A stretch of 64,000 nt of DNA from Podocnemis expansa (lineage: Eukaryota > Chordata > Testudines > Podocnemididae): positions 4,415,077 through 4,479,076 of the forward strand of contig ML682008.1 in assembly GCA_007922195.1 (NCBI GenBank). The letters run 5' to 3'. The position numbers and the translations under genes were made by a program. Below the pieces are notes generated by a model. It saw only the letters and a program-made list of their open reading frames with translations. It searched no databases and was not told the DNA's origin. Of this stretch, positions 11,905 through 23,599 are shown in pieces (the stretch's first letter is position 1; each line of letters starts with the position of its first letter).

Positions 11905-12095
11905 GATATTAGAGAGATGAGGTGGGTGAGGCAATATCCTTTACTGGACCAGTGTCTGTTGATGAGACAAACTTTCAAGCTTATGCAGAGCTCATCTTCA
12001 GGTATGGGAAACATATTCAGTATTTCTCTCTCTTCATCAGAAGTTGGTCCAGTAAAAGATACTCCCTCCTCCACCTTGTCTGTCAGAATTGGTAG
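11905..12095. mobile_element. Fold-back Penelope-type tail
   Basis: The left arm (ATGAGGTGGGTGAGGCAATA, then TTTACTGGACCAG near 11916-11960) is inverted at about 12040-12085 (GAAGTTGGTCCAGTAAAAGA, then CTCCACCTTGTCTG). The centre holds the paired CTCATCTTCAGGTATGGGAA segment. Same tail type and head-to-head layout as at 8398-8745. Confidence 0.5.
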
Positions 12096-12184
12096 TCATT
12101 CCAGCCAGTAGATAGCATTTCACACCTGTAAGTGTGAATTGAATGCACACAATTATTAGACTACTACACCTTGGCACTAATGAA

Positions 12185-12756
12185 CAGAGCTGGATTATTG
12201 CAGAGGCTTGAGGAGTTTAAGCCCTGGGCTCTGGCAAAGAAGGCGTCCTGGGTTCTAGCTTCTAAAATCCTGATAATTGAGCACCTACCTGGCTCAGCAC
12301 TGGTGGGGCAGAAGAGCTGAGAGCATTCTTACCATGCTGGCATTGGGGGTTAGGGGCTGGGCCCTGGAGCCAGAGGCCGGGCTCTGTGCTCTACCGCACC
12401 CACCTGGGCTGGCTGGCCTGTTACCAGCGATGGCATGGGCCAACCTCTGTTTGCTCCACAGGGTGGGCAGGGCTGGCTGGCTCATTACAAGGCTGCCGCT
12501 GCTCCAGCATGGCCTTCTAGGGCCCAGGGCCCTGGAGGGCTCTGTCGGAGGCTCCCAAGCTGCATGCCAGCCCCACCCCCAGGCAGACTGACTAGTGTGG
12601 GGCTAGGGTGGGAACACTCTCTGACTCCAGGCCCTCTCCAGCGGTGGAGGTAGTGCAGACTGGCCAGTGCAGTGGGGGCGGGGGGAGTCAGGTGGTGGTG
12701 GAGCTGCATGGTCAGGGTGGCAGCCTGGGGGCCTTGGGCTGGTTAATCTAGCCCTG
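12185..12756. mobile_element. G+C-rich hAT element
   Basis: Ends are CAGAGCTGGATTA and, inverted, CAGGGCTAGATTAA. Flanking octamers CTAATGAA (12177-12184) and CTACTGAG (12757-12764) agree at 6 of 8 positions, so the insertion is old. The 572-bp interior is strongly G+C-rich. Its long overlapping frames on both strands have no recognisable domain and are best explained by few stop codons in G+C-rich sequence. Confidence 0.6.
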
Positions 12757-12764
12757 CTACTGAG

Positions 12765-13989
12765 TGCTACAGTGTGATCCAGCCTGGGAAATCAAGATTT
12801 GGGCCAGAAAGGATTTGAATTTAGGGTAAATGTGTTGACATTTATTAGTAGCTATTTGTAGAGGGCTGAGTTAATGCGTTTGAGAAACTTTCTGGCTCCT
12901 GGAGAAGTTTTTCCTATTAGCTTGGCAGGATAGTCTTTGAAGTGTATAAAGTAATAGGGTACAATGGTTATTCATCTGTACATTTAAATGAGTTGGATCC
13001 TCACATGGTCCACACTGGCATGAGTCCACTGATTTTGCTAGAGCAATGTCAGTTTATACCAGGCAAGGAACTTGTTTTCAGTCTTCAAACACTATAATCA
13101 TCCAAGGAGCAATCCATTTTATTTGGATTACTTATATGCACATTATTGGTAATGGACTGCTGGAAAGGAAATGTAGCAAGGACCATTGCCTGTTTGAGAA
13201 AAGATAGGAAGCCAACCAGATTGAACTGGAGTGGCAAGTATAATTACTCCAGTGCTCCAAATTTAAATATAACAGCTCTGCTGACTGAAGTGAGGAGTTA
13301 TAGAGTAGGAAGATATTTCTGATCTGAGAAAGAAAATAGGCTGAAGAGTAGTAATCACACTGGAAATGTAAAATGAGACCTTTTTCATGCTGCATGTAGG
13401 GTTTCCACTTGCTTGTGTGCCTCCTTGTATCTAGGTCTAGGATCTTTGGTCTCACTGTAGCAGGTGCCCTTTTCTACTGGGCTTCTTGCTCAGCAATAGT
13501 TTCTTCTCAGGAAACTTGGCCTTCTCATGGTCACCATTTAATCCACCCAATAGAAGCACTGTGCATATGCTTTCTTCAGACTGTGTCCAGCCTCAGCTTT
13601 TGTGGTGTGACAGGGGCAGTTAGTGAAACTCAGGCCATCTGCTATGCCAGGTTCCAGCCAGTAACCCTATAGTCAGCAATGTAGGTTTGCTTGGTTTCAA
13701 TCTCTCTGTTGCTGTTACCCAGCTTCTTTATCTTCTTGCCTATTCCTTGGTTTAGCAATGGACTCCACATCATTAGTTCACCCTTCCTAGCCTCTTGCCT
13801 AGACTTGCTCTGCACCTGGACTTCCTCCTTGTTCCTGACAATCTCCCTCCTTTCAAGAAGTGTCTACAAACTCCTTTCCCTTTCTGCTCTCAGGCTGTCT
13901 ATGCAGAGTGTTTCCACTGATGCCCTGTAGACAAGTTATGTTTAGTAAGTAACGTACCTCAATGTCAGTTATATTGTATTGAGCAGCCC
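12765..13989. other. No gene or repeat recognised
   Basis: Moderate composition, no known domain. The frames at 13132-13930 are unrelated to any family I recognise. Confidence 0.45.
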
Positions 13990-14245
13990 TGCTGTTGAGT
14001 CATCATGAGATACTCTAGTTATGTAACATAGCTAGCATATCTCGCATTGACATGCTTAAGTCTATGCCACACAGCGTGTTCATTATGCTACTTTGATAAT
14101 AGGACATCTCCCTTTGCTATCACCGTCTGTCTTTGGGGAGGTAGACTAATTCAGTTGCAAGGAGTATGCTCTCCCATTGATTGAGCAAATCTGTGGTGCC
14201 AGTCATTGATGCTGTCACTCCAGCAGTGTAGATATGCCTTTACTC
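13990..14245. mobile_element. Degenerate MITE fragment
   Basis: The segment runs from ATGTAACATAGCTAGCATAT to GCAGTGTAGATATGCC. It resembles inverted-repeat elements common in turtle genomes, in which a terminus with CTACACTGC closes a body containing GAGATGGACT-type and CTCTCCCATTGATTGAG motifs. I see the right end better than the left. No target duplication is visible. Confidence 0.4.
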
Positions 14246-14835
14246 TTCTCGTTCCAGTGGAGTACGAGAGTCAGTTTGGCAATCAACTGAGCAGGTCTTC
14301 ACCAGTCCTGTTCAGTCAATTGCCCTTGCCTTGATTGTTGCTGCACCAAAAGAGCCTTCAGAATAGACAAGCCCTTAGATTCTTAGTAGTATAATGGCCC
14401 AGCATTTCCCCGTCTGGGCTTTACTGATAATTAGCTTTGGCCAATGCAGAGGTTTTGAAATCTCATGCCATCTATTAGGGAGGGAGATAAGGCCTTTCTT
14501 CCTGCTCGATAACATCTGTAAAATCTTATCCAGCACAACTGTTTTGAGTAGTGGATTGTGTAAAAGTATTGTGCTCTAGATAGATGTCATTAGAAACAAG
14601 AGTGGCTGAAAAAAAAAAAAAAAATTCTTCCCTGAACCTTTTCATTCCCCTCATTAGGCATTCCCTGCATTAGCTCTTGACTCGATGAAACTTCTCTCCA
14701 CCATCGTTCCTCTTTCAGTTACAATATTACAGATTCATATATATTTTTCATGCCAGAATGAACTGCACTCAACGAGGGCATATTTCCAGCTGGGAGCATG
14801 CTTTCCAGTGTGTGTGGAGAGACATGCATTAGCTT
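14246..14835. other. No gene recognised; A-run
   Basis: Unique-looking sequence with a run of A at about 14608-14624. No identifiable element. Confidence 0.45.
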
Positions 14836-15030
14836 TGGTTGAGCAAGCAAGTTAAAATATGTGTAGCCTGGGTAGCACAGGTGAACAATCAGGCTAACTA
14901 CCTGAGTGCAACACCTTACAGATCCTCTGCATATGTACTGAACCTCCATGTACGTAACAGCTTACTACACTGCTATTTTAATTTGGCTATCTTGAACAGA
15001 GTACCACGTCTGTCTACCTCTATTGCAATG
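14836..15030. mobile_element. Degenerate inverted-repeat element
   Basis: The left part GCAAGTTAAAATATGTGTAG and the right part ACACTGCTATTTTAATTTGG are imperfect inverses, giving a hairpin-like element of about 150-190 bp. The body has stepped motifs such as AACAATCAGGCTAACTACCTG. No duplication or coding sequence is visible. Confidence 0.4.
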
Positions 15031-17410
15031 TAGGAGTACCCTTTGTCAGGCCTTTGGTACAACTTAGGCCAAATACCTTGCCCCGCAGTTCCTGCAGTGG
15101 ATGTAATTATCATTCTGTACTATTTAAATGGACACTATAAAATCCAATAATGTATAAATGGAAGCCAAGAAGTAATTGACTACAAGAACAAATTAAAAAA
15201 AGAGACCAGTAAGTCTTGTGCAAAACGCTAAAAGGAGAACCTCTAGACCTGAATAAGGAGGGGAACGGGGCAGCAAAGGAATTAATGAGAAAACCAAGGG
15301 AACCCAGTTTTTACCCCTCATGGAACACAGGCCCAACCCACTCACCAATGATGCCAATTTAACCAAAAAAGAGAGCACCCTAAAAGCTACTCAAGACAGC
15401 ACAGGAAACAAAGTTCAAGATGCACTAGAACACAGTGTCTTACATTCAGTTGATCAGGCTCCTTAAAAAAAAAAAAATCTAGATTTAAAAACAAACTAAA
15501 CAAATCTAGATTTAAAAACAAACTAAACAAAGAGAAAATTCCACACCTCTGTGCAGTGTGCCTACAAATTTGAATAATTTATTTTCATCAAGAAATTAAG
15601 AGGAACTGGGGAGGAGGGGAGAAACACTTTTTAAAACAACTAGTGCGTCACTGAGCCATGGGACAATGGAATAAACTGTCTTTCAGAATAGTAACCCCCT
15701 ACTCACTAATTAATACAGACAGCTAAAACCACATAAGTGCCACCCACCAGTCAACCAGCAGACTTTAACAACACCCACTTTACTGCTGTTTGGAGTGTCT
15801 GGTTCCACCAACAGGGGGCACCAGTTGACATAGAAATGTAACTCCACCCACATATGTTTTTAAGCTGTTTATCTAACTTTTGAAAAGAAAGACACTTGTT
15901 TTAAATTAAAGAGAAATGATGGATTACATTAAAAGGACTCTTAGAAGTTATGTGCAGTCCTCTGAGAAATAATTTATGCTTTTTAAGGATGACAGGTCTT
16001 TTATACAGTAACTCAACTTGAAAACACTTAACACACTTTCTACTTGTATAATAAGTGTGTGTGTGCTTGCTGCATATTTATCAATAGGTAAATGGCACAG
16101 AGTAGTAATATATAAAATAGAAAAAACATGCAGGACACTTTTTTTGTTGGAGAGATTATAATTTCAGGAACAAAACAAACACATGCCACCATCCTCCAGT
16201 CATTATGAACTGCTGCCACCAGAATGACCTCCTTTATTTTTTCAGTCTAACTATATTCCTTACCCGTTACCATGAATCCTTTCACTTAATTATGCCTTCC
16301 ATTAACATCTTTACCTTTTGAAGCCCTGCTCTTAAGCATAAGTTTTGGCTATAGTGTAAAATTGAACTCTGCACCTGACTGTCTGCTAATGATACCAACC
16401 TTGACACTGCGTTTATTTCTTTTATGCACTCTCATGTCTTTTTCCAGTCTGCTGCTTTTGCATGGAACACTTTTTCAATCCCAATATAATAAACCTTCTA
16501 TCCATCTCATAGTTAAAGGCTACCTAGAATCTTACTTTCTCCATTTGGTGGGTATATTTCCATTAAAAACAAACAAAAACAAAAACAAAACCAAAAAAAA
16601 AACAACCTTGTCCACTCAAACTTAGGTTTAAAAAAAAAATGTATCTAGAATCCCTCTCTCTTTCTGCAGGGATTCTGGCAGTGCTAGAATCATTACATTA
16701 AGTGCTAAGTCATTATGTTAAAAAACTAAAGTAACAAACCTACATTAAAAGTCTGTTAAGGTTGTAAAGTTGAGTACTTGAAAAGTTAGGAAATGTCGGA
16801 ATTAAGGTTCCCGACTTTGACCTCCTTTGTGTATACATTGTAATAGTTTTTAATTTCACATTACATTCTGTTTTTTCCCCAGCTGCATTCAGTACACAGA
16901 GGAATGGAGCTTACAAAATGGTTAGTTTATTTTAGGTGTTGAAAAGTATCCTGTGTGTTCTTTATGTAGTGAATTTATAAGATAACAGTGTTCCTTTAAG
17001 GCAGTTACAATAGCAAATGAATAAATAAACCTCCTGTAGGGGGAGAAATACAAGTAGTACAGTGGCAGCAGATGAGAAGAAGCCACATCCAATTTTTAGA
17101 ATACCTTTTAGAATTTCATACAGGTATGTTTCTTATGAATCTTTCATGATGATGTGTGACCTTTGTTTGTCCAGCAGGTGTCTTGTGACTCTAACACAAT
17201 GACCTGTGACAGATTGTTTCAATTGAATAGCCCCAGAGCATGGCTACAGATGAAAAGAGGATTCTCCTTACTTACAGTGAAGCATGTCAAACAAGGAGAT
17301 GAAAGGGATCCATAAAATAAATACAAAACATGAATAATAACAGGAGCGACTAATACCAGAGAGAAGTCAGAAACCCTTTTAGACAGATTCAAAGGTGCAG
17401 CCACATGGGT
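15031..17410. other. No gene recognised
   Basis: AT-rich, with low-complexity A/AAAC tracts (15465-15540, 16562-16640). No known domain. A two-unit tandem repeat lies inside and is listed separately. Confidence 0.45.
15475..15528 (+). repeat. 27-bp tandem duplication
   Basis: Two identical 27-bp units (15475-15501 and 15502-15528), each starting with the palindrome AAATCTAGATTT followed by AAAAACAAACTAAAC. Exact identity implies a recent duplication. Confidence 0.9.
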
Positions 17411-17414
17411 CTAA

Positions 17415-18240
17415 TTCATGAAAACAAACAAGGAGTCCCGTGGCACTTAAATGCTAACAAATTTATTTATTACATGAGCTTTCATGGGAGAAAATCTCAC
17501 CTTGTCAAATGCTTTGAAAATGGGGAAACTTACAGAATGGGAGAAAGTTAAATACAGGGAAAGTATAAGTTATGGGAACAGGTCACTGTAACAACAAATC
17601 AAAACAGTGGCAAAGATTCAAACACTGGGAAACAGCATGCAGAGGAAGATGAGGTCAAATCACCTGTTGTAGTGAGAGAAGAATTCAATGTCCCTATTAA
17701 TTCCTGAAGCAATGCAACCGAATTTGCAAATAAAGTCAATCTCAGCAGCTTCTCTTTGAAACCTTGATTTAGTATTCGTCCGTCTGAGCACTGCAATTAG
17801 CAAATTGTTAATGAAGTGATCACAAAAAATGCTTACACACTTGTTTTAGAGTGTTATGATTTTAGATGTCAGAATTGTGCCCATTTATTCTTTTATTCAA
17901 ACTGTCCTGTTTGTCCAATATACAAGGCAGAGGGGCATTTCTGGCACATGATGGCATAAATGACGTTGATGGATGAGCAGGTAAATGAGCGTTTGATGGA
18001 GTAGCTGGTTTTATTAGGTCCTGTAATAGTATCTTTTGTGCAGATATGTGGGCAAAGTTGGCAGTGTGGTTTGTTGCAGGGATAGGTGCCTGCTTTAATA
18101 GTTCTGTTGTTACGTCTGTAGTTGCTAGTAAGTATCTGCTTAAGGTTGGGGGCTGTTTGTAAGCGGGGAGAGAGAGGTCTGTCTCCCAAGGCTTGAGAGA
18201 GTGGGGGATCATTTTGTAGAGTAGGCTGTAGATCCCTGAT
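17415..18240 (-). mobile_element. Penelope-like retroelement, 3' end
   Basis: This 5'-truncated minus-strand element keeps the end of the Penelope polyprotein (GIY-YIG nuclease) and a 3' region ending in the tail CATGAGCTTTCATGGGAGAA, then TAACAAATTTATT, then AGGAGTCCCGTGGCACTTAA on the plus strand. The reverse-transcriptase portion is absent. The tail identifies the origin of the several tail-only and fold-back copies in the window. Confidence 0.75.
17599..18212 (-). pseudogene. Penelope GIY-YIG endonuclease remnant
   Basis: The frame at 17893-18189 (98 aa) holds a cysteine/histidine cluster (CNKPHCQLCPHIC) and then NVIYAIMCQKC and ALYIGQTGQ. These are the Penelope version of the GIY-YIG core, in which the first motif is commonly VIY. 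A frameshift follows: the next conserved piece, with SLNKRINGH (the Arg/His helix of the fold), lies in the overlapping frame 17862-18212. The C-terminal tail continues in the frame 17599-17796. In an intact element the domain would nick chromosomal DNA for target-primed reverse transcription. Here it is broken by at least two frame changes and has no upstream polymerase. Confidence 0.75.
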
Positions 18241-18513
18241 GATGTGCAGACAATTTAATTCAAACTAACTGCCCTCAATTTTGATTTACTAAGTTTGAAC
18301 TAAAGGTTAATTCTAGCCTACACCGTCCTTAGTTCGAGCTGAGGACTTAGTTCAGACTAACTGGCAGATCTTACTAATTCAAACTAAGCTTTCATTAGTT
18401 CAAATTAAGGCATTTCTTAATTCAGACTAATGAAAACCTAGTGTAGACATGTACTAAGTTAGCTTGAATTAAGGAGGCTTAATTTAAACTAACTTGCAAG
18501 TGTAGACATACCC
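18241..18513. mobile_element. MITE with TTAGTTCGAACTAA-type core, left end degraded
   Basis: The right terminus is AGTGTAGACATACCC, inverse of the GGGTAYGTCTACACT terminus seen at 58024. The body repeats TTAGTTCGAGCTGAG, ACTTAGTTCAGACTAACTGG and related palindromic steps as at 2522 and 43600. The left end (GATGTGCAGACAA) is eroded, and no target duplication is seen. It abuts the Penelope remnant. Confidence 0.55.
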
Positions 18514-21050
18514 AAAGGGAAGCACTTTATTCCTTCTTTCTCCTGTGTGTGAATTGCTGGCTTGCATCTGAGCACATATTTTGTGAAATTAGGCACGGCA
18601 TATGCCCTTAAAATTCATACTTTTCTTTGTTCTAAGGCATTTTACTCCAAGGACTTCTTACTATTAAGACCCAAAATACACTAAAGTATATTTGTGTAAC
18701 TCCTGCAGGAGTGGAGGAATTATCTTGAATATATGCTCTGTCAATGGTCAGGTAAACCTCTTCCGCTTCCTAAAGGAAAGCAGTAAGGACTTACCTTATA
18801 GAAATTAAAGGGAATAAAGCACTTTACTTAGGCACAGTACTAACTCCAGAAACACATGAGTTGAGGTATGGACGATGCTTTTGCCAAGGAAAGAGGTGGG
18901 AGATATGAAAGGCACTACTTTGGAGGGAGTGTATGGGAAATAGAAGGAGCAGTCCTCATGAGGAAAGAAATGCATGGCACTAAGGAGGACTGGACACAGC
19001 TGTCAAGGGGAGAAGTCTTTACTGCTGTATTGGAAAAGGGAGGCAGGCACTAAAGAGTGAATACTAAGTTCTGCCTTGTGAGATTGAATGATGGTATTAC
19101 CAAGGGACCTGCCAGCCTAAAGCTCTTGGTAACTTTACTCTGTGAGTGGTGTGTCAGGAAATATATCAAACACAGACACAGCTGTCCAGCTGATAGGCTG
19201 ACTGGTTGGAACAGTACAAACAAGAGGACTCTAACTTTAAAGCTATACTTCACTTGGGCTCAAGCTTTTAAACACATCCACAACAGGTTATCAAAATGCC
19301 CCCAACCCTCAATAATTATCAAAGTTTCGATGGGGGCTTTTGACAGGAAACAACAATGGCTTTCCAACTGGCCTGATCTTCCAGCTGTCAGTGGAGGACC
19401 TTGACGCTGTGTCTGAGAAGAGATCCCAAAGAGTTTCCTCTTCCCTTCTCTTGCCATTTATCCTTGTCAGTAAATCATAACATATCAAGAAAACAGCTTG
19501 ATTAGTTTCTGAAACTGGTTGACTAACAAGAGGTTGCTTCAGAATACTGATTAAGTTATATGGGTTTCAGCAGAATCTGCATGTGTTCAGGCTTGGACTA
19601 ACATCTCCAAGAGAGTATGCATACATAAGTTTCTTGATCTTGTCCTGAAAATACACATCACAGCAAGTCCACCAGGGCATCAGGGAAGGGTACTGGGTCA
19701 CACAAAGGTGAAGCAAGAGGCTCCTTTCCCTCCTGACTTGGTCATGACAAGGGTTCTCAGGTGTCCAGAGAGGCCTAACAATTTTGGTTGCTATTAGTAA
19801 TAAATACTGATAATGAATATTAGTGGTCCCTGGCCTTTTTAATTGTCTATCAAAATCTCCTTGGTTATGACTTCCTAAATCTCTGTCCCAGGTTAAAATA
19901 TTTAAGGGTTGTGCTAACTTGTGACTGCTAGCTGTGGTTCTTAAGGACCACTTGAAGATTGCCAGAGTTAATCATGCTCTACTAAACTCCAATCCCATCA
20001 ACTTATCCTCTGTGGTGGAAGCTGCAAGGCGATAGGCTTATTATGCTGCTGTAAATCTGCTGGAAACACTCCCCTGCCAGCTATCCCTGGTTCAGGGCTT
20101 TCAGTTTAATCGGCGCTTTCTTCCACATTGCAGGTTGGACACCCACTATTACTAGACACTCTTGAATATTTTAAGACGGATTTTTAGAGCTTTTTTATTT
20201 TTTCTTCCTCTTTTTTGCATTTTTTATTTTAAACAAAATCTAAAACAAGGAGAGAAGTGTATGGAATTTGCAGTTTCCTGGAGCAGGGAGTCATAGTATA
20301 GCTCTTTCAAATATGGATGAGGTGAAGAACTGCCATTGAGTGTCAAACTGCTCATGGACACATCTCACACAACTTATCACCTGGACTGGAATGACTGGTG
20401 ATGTGCTCAGGGCCCTTCACACTAAAATTATGGCTCAAGTGGTGTGGATACAGAGTCATTGGACAGACCCACCTGAAGAATACTGCATACATGGTGCTTG
20501 GCTCACCTTCCATTTCCTTTTTTCTGTGGTGTTAAGGTGCACCTGAGATTAAAAGAGAATCCCCAAAAGTGTGCATGCAGGCACATGTAACCAAGGAATC
20601 AAAATGAATTTCTCTAACTCAATACTCTATGCTAGGGTACAGTGGTGTCTGTTAAAAATCAACATTTTCTATCAAATACTGCATGGAATTACCCGACATA
20701 TTGAAATTGTTTCCTCTGCTCTAGAAAATAAGTATGCTAGATACTTGTGTGTCATATCTGTTTGGTCAGTATTGAAATTTTATCAAGATCATAGTATTTA
20801 TCTATATCTGTGCTGTGAAATCACTGACAGTATAACCACTCTAGGAAGAAAAAATAGTACCCATATTACATCAACATCCAGCACCAGAACAGAGTCACTG
20901 GTAGAATGCCACTAATAGATAGGACTTGGCCATTTCTACTACCATATAATGAAAATCTTACACCATTGCCACTACTGGTGATGTCTGTAACTCAGGTACT
21001 ATGTTTCTAGCATCAGTCAAGGGCCCAGAGTTGGTGACCAAAGCTATGAT
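18514..21050. other. No gene or repeat recognised
   Basis: Unique-looking sequence. Small frames (for example 19057-19404 and 20571-20915) have no motif or family I can name. A T-rich tract lies at 20190-20235. Confidence 0.45.
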
Positions 21051-21051
21051 A

Positions 21052-21640
21052 CAAACAAGGAGTCCTGTGGCACTTAGACTAACAAATTTATTTGTCGCAT
21101 GAGCTTTTGTGGGTGTAAATGGAAGCTGTAGCATGTCAGGTAAATAAATACAGGGAAGGATAAGTGACATGGTCAGTTCTGTCTTCTGCAGCAAACAAAG
21201 AAGTTGTTTTGATTCAAATGGTGTGGAACAACAGGTGAGAAGGTGAGAATGATAAAAGAGGGGAAAATCACCTTTGATGAGTGAGCCAGCCTAAATCTCT
21301 ATTCAGACCTAATTTAATAGTATCAGATTTGCATATGAATTCCAACTCTGCAGTTTCACATTGGAGTCTTGTTTTAAAGTGTATTTGTTGAAGCTCTATA
21401 GCTGTCATGTCTTTCACGGAATGTGCAGGGAGGCTGAAGTATCCGCCTACTGGTTTTGAATGTTACCATTCTTGATGTCCGTTTTGTGTCCAGTTATTCT
21501 TTTGCTCAGGGTCAGTCCAGTCTGACAAATGTGTAAGGCAGAGGGGCATTTGCCAGACTGGACTGTCTCTGCTCAAAATAATATATGAACACAACTGAGA
21601 TATAACTAGACTAACATGGCTATCCCTTTGGAACTTGTCA
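21052..21640 (-). mobile_element. Penelope-like retroelement, 3' end, second copy
   Basis: Minus-strand relic with the same tail (AGGAGTCCTGTGGCACTTAG and ACTAACAAATTTATTTG at 21058-21095) and a decayed C-terminal coding region. The minus frame 21463-21672 keeps WQMPLCLTHLSDWTD at the place of the YIGQTGQ motif, and the segment 21300-21420 keeps a tail similar to the 17.6-kb copy. Stops and frame changes throughout. Another tail fragment (ACTAGACTAACATGGCTATC) closes it at 21608-21640. Confidence 0.6.
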
Positions 21641-22150
21641 CAAGGCAACAATGTATCAGTAAAAATATACAATTAAAAATAATTGTTTCATCCTACAAAA
21701 AGCATAGTCGTGAAGTCAAGCAGTTTTAGTATAATACAGAAATCCGGTATTCTTATCTGAGAATATATACTATTATCTGTGGTAGAGGAATTTGTAGATG
21801 GCTTTGTTTGGAAGGAGATTTATGATTTTAAAAAGTTGCTTAGAATCTACTCTATTTTGTTTCTTGAAGGGGATTAGCAATCCAAGTCAAAGATATTTTC
21901 AAAAGAGATCCTTACATTAGTGAACAAAGGGATTTGTTTTTTTATGTCTTGGCTTGCTGATTCTGAATGTCCAAAGTATAGCTGAAAGCAAGAAATGGAT
22001 GGCGTTTGTTGCCTAAAAAGAATGGAATGACTTAGTCTTCCATTTGTGTAGGTGGTCATCCTTGTAATTCCTTGAACTTGCAAAGGGAGAGGCAATTCAT
22101 TTTTTAGTCTTGGGTGAAGCACATATGAATCACCATACTACAATATATAC
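21641..22150. other. No gene or repeat recognised
   Basis: AT-rich unique-looking DNA, no homologous frame. Confidence 0.45.
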
Positions 22151-22337
22151 CAGGCAGGGCCAAACTGCAGCTCAGGAGCTGCATGTGGCTCTTGAATGAA
22201 AAAGTCTGGCTCGCAGAAGAACGTGAGCAAATCAATTCAGTAAGTAAAAGTATATGGCTATATGCCTCAGTGCAGCTCTTGAAGGTTTAATAATCAACTT
22301 GTGTGGCTCTTGGGTTCCATAAGTTTGGTCACCCCTG
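22151..22337 (-). mobile_element. Short hAT element, 187 bp
   Basis: An inverted copy of the 10900 family. It begins CAGGCAGGGCCAAACTGC and ends AAGTTTGGTCACCCCTG, with the same interior landmarks (GCTCGCAGAAGAA, TATATGCCTCAGTG, CTTGAAGGTTTAATAATC). The flanks are TA-rich and do not give a clean octamer duplication. Confidence 0.75.
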
Positions 22338-22494
22338 GTATTATATACCCTAAATTTAAAAAGAATAGTAAAAGGGGGGAAAAAAAACCCCAAAAACAAA
22401 CTGAAGAGTAGCTAGCAATTTGTTGTTGTTGTTAGTGTTAAGTGCATCAGAAGCAGGAAACCTGCCAAACAATCAGTGAGGCCCTTGGATAACA

Positions 22495-22655
22495 CAAACC
22501 CATGATCTGAAGTATCCCTAGCCTTTGCTAGAAGCTGGGAATGGGTGACAAGGAATGGATCACATGATTACCTGGGCTGTTAATTCCCTCTGAAGTACCT
22601 GGTGTCAGAAGAAGACAGGATACTGGGCTAGATTCAATCTCACCTAATAGAACCA
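22495..22655 (+). mobile_element. CR1 3'-end fragment
   Basis: CTAGAAGCTGGGAATGGGTGACAAGGAATGGATCAC, CTCTGAAGTACCTGGTG and AAGACAGGATACTGGGCTAG follow the order of the 3' UTR of an old CR1 subfamily. It ends just before another plus-strand CR1 copy. Confidence 0.65.
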
Positions 22656-22815
22656 TTCTTTTGTTCCTGTGATTGAGGGACTATAGGAAGACAGTTAGTT
22701 TTCTGGAGGAGAAACTAAATAAATCCTTTGCATCAGTCTTCACTGCAGAGGATGCAAGGAAGACTCCTGTACCTGAGCCATTCTTTTCAGGTGACCGATC
22801 AGAGGAACTGTCCCA

Positions 22816-23115
22816 GACTAACACCTGGTTTAGACTGCTAACAGTATCAATGGGAGATATGCAAGCTACATACTGAAACTTGCATATCTCCCATCGAGTT
22901 ACCCCCATTCCCCTACTGCAGCATCGCTGTATTGTGTCAACAGGAGATGCCTTCCAGTCACTCCAGTGTTACTCTTTTCAGTGGGGTTGGATTTACTGCA
23001 TCAGCTGGAGACTCCTTGCAGGATTGTTTGCACAAGTCTGCAGTGCCCACTCAAGTGATCCCGATACATTGATTTGTAGAGCCCAATACAGAACCGACAA
23101 TTTAGCCATATCCTT
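22816..23115. other. Unclassified insertion inside CR1
   Basis: CR1 coding homology stops near 22815 and resumes near 23116, so about 300 bp of unrelated sequence sits between. It contains the 16-bp perfect hairpin at 22850-22894. No terminal inverted repeats or target duplication are clear, and no coding motif is recognised. Confidence 0.5.
22850..22894. repeat. Perfect 16-bp inverted repeat, 13-nt loop
   Basis: Arms ATGGGAGATATGCAAG (22850-22865) and CTTGCATATCTCCCAT (22879-22894) are exact inverses around the loop CTACATACTGAAA. Perfect pairing in a region otherwise full of mutations is notable. Confidence 0.95.
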
Positions 23116-23599
23116 ATGTGTCAATAGACATTGGAAAAAATTATAAATTAAATATTAATAAATCACCAGAACCAGAGAATATTCACCCAAGAATTCTGAA
23201 GGAACTCAAATATGAATTTGCAGAAATACTAACTGGGATATGTAACATCATTTTCTTAAATCAATTTCTGTACCAAATGACTGGAGGACAACCTAATGTA
23301 CCTAGAGGAACAGACTTTTTGTTCAGGAAGAGTGTACCTGACTTGTGTAAAGTTAAAACGTAACACAACAGTTTGTTTAAATTCTTTCAGGTGTCACAAA
23401 ATATGTGGACAAGAGTGATCCAGCACATATAATGCATAGACTTTCAAAAAGTCTTTGACAAGGTCCCTCAACAAAGGTTGTTAAGCAAACTGAGCAGTTG
23501 TGGGATAAAATGGAAGGTTGTTTTGTTGATCAGTAACTGGTTAGGATAGGAAAGAAAGTGTAGGAATAAATGGTTAATTTTCAGAAAAAAGAGAGGTAT

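Noticed and set aside
12277..12709. Overlapping open frames of 60-100 aa on both strands, looking like a G+C-rich gene
   Set aside because: They lie inside a hAT element, show no domain, and frames are open on both strands as expected from G+C-rich sequence with few stop codons.
22151..22337. Exact 8-bp duplication for the inverted short hAT
   Set aside because: Flanks ATATATAC and GTATTATA are both TA-rich but do not match as octamers, so no duplication is claimed.
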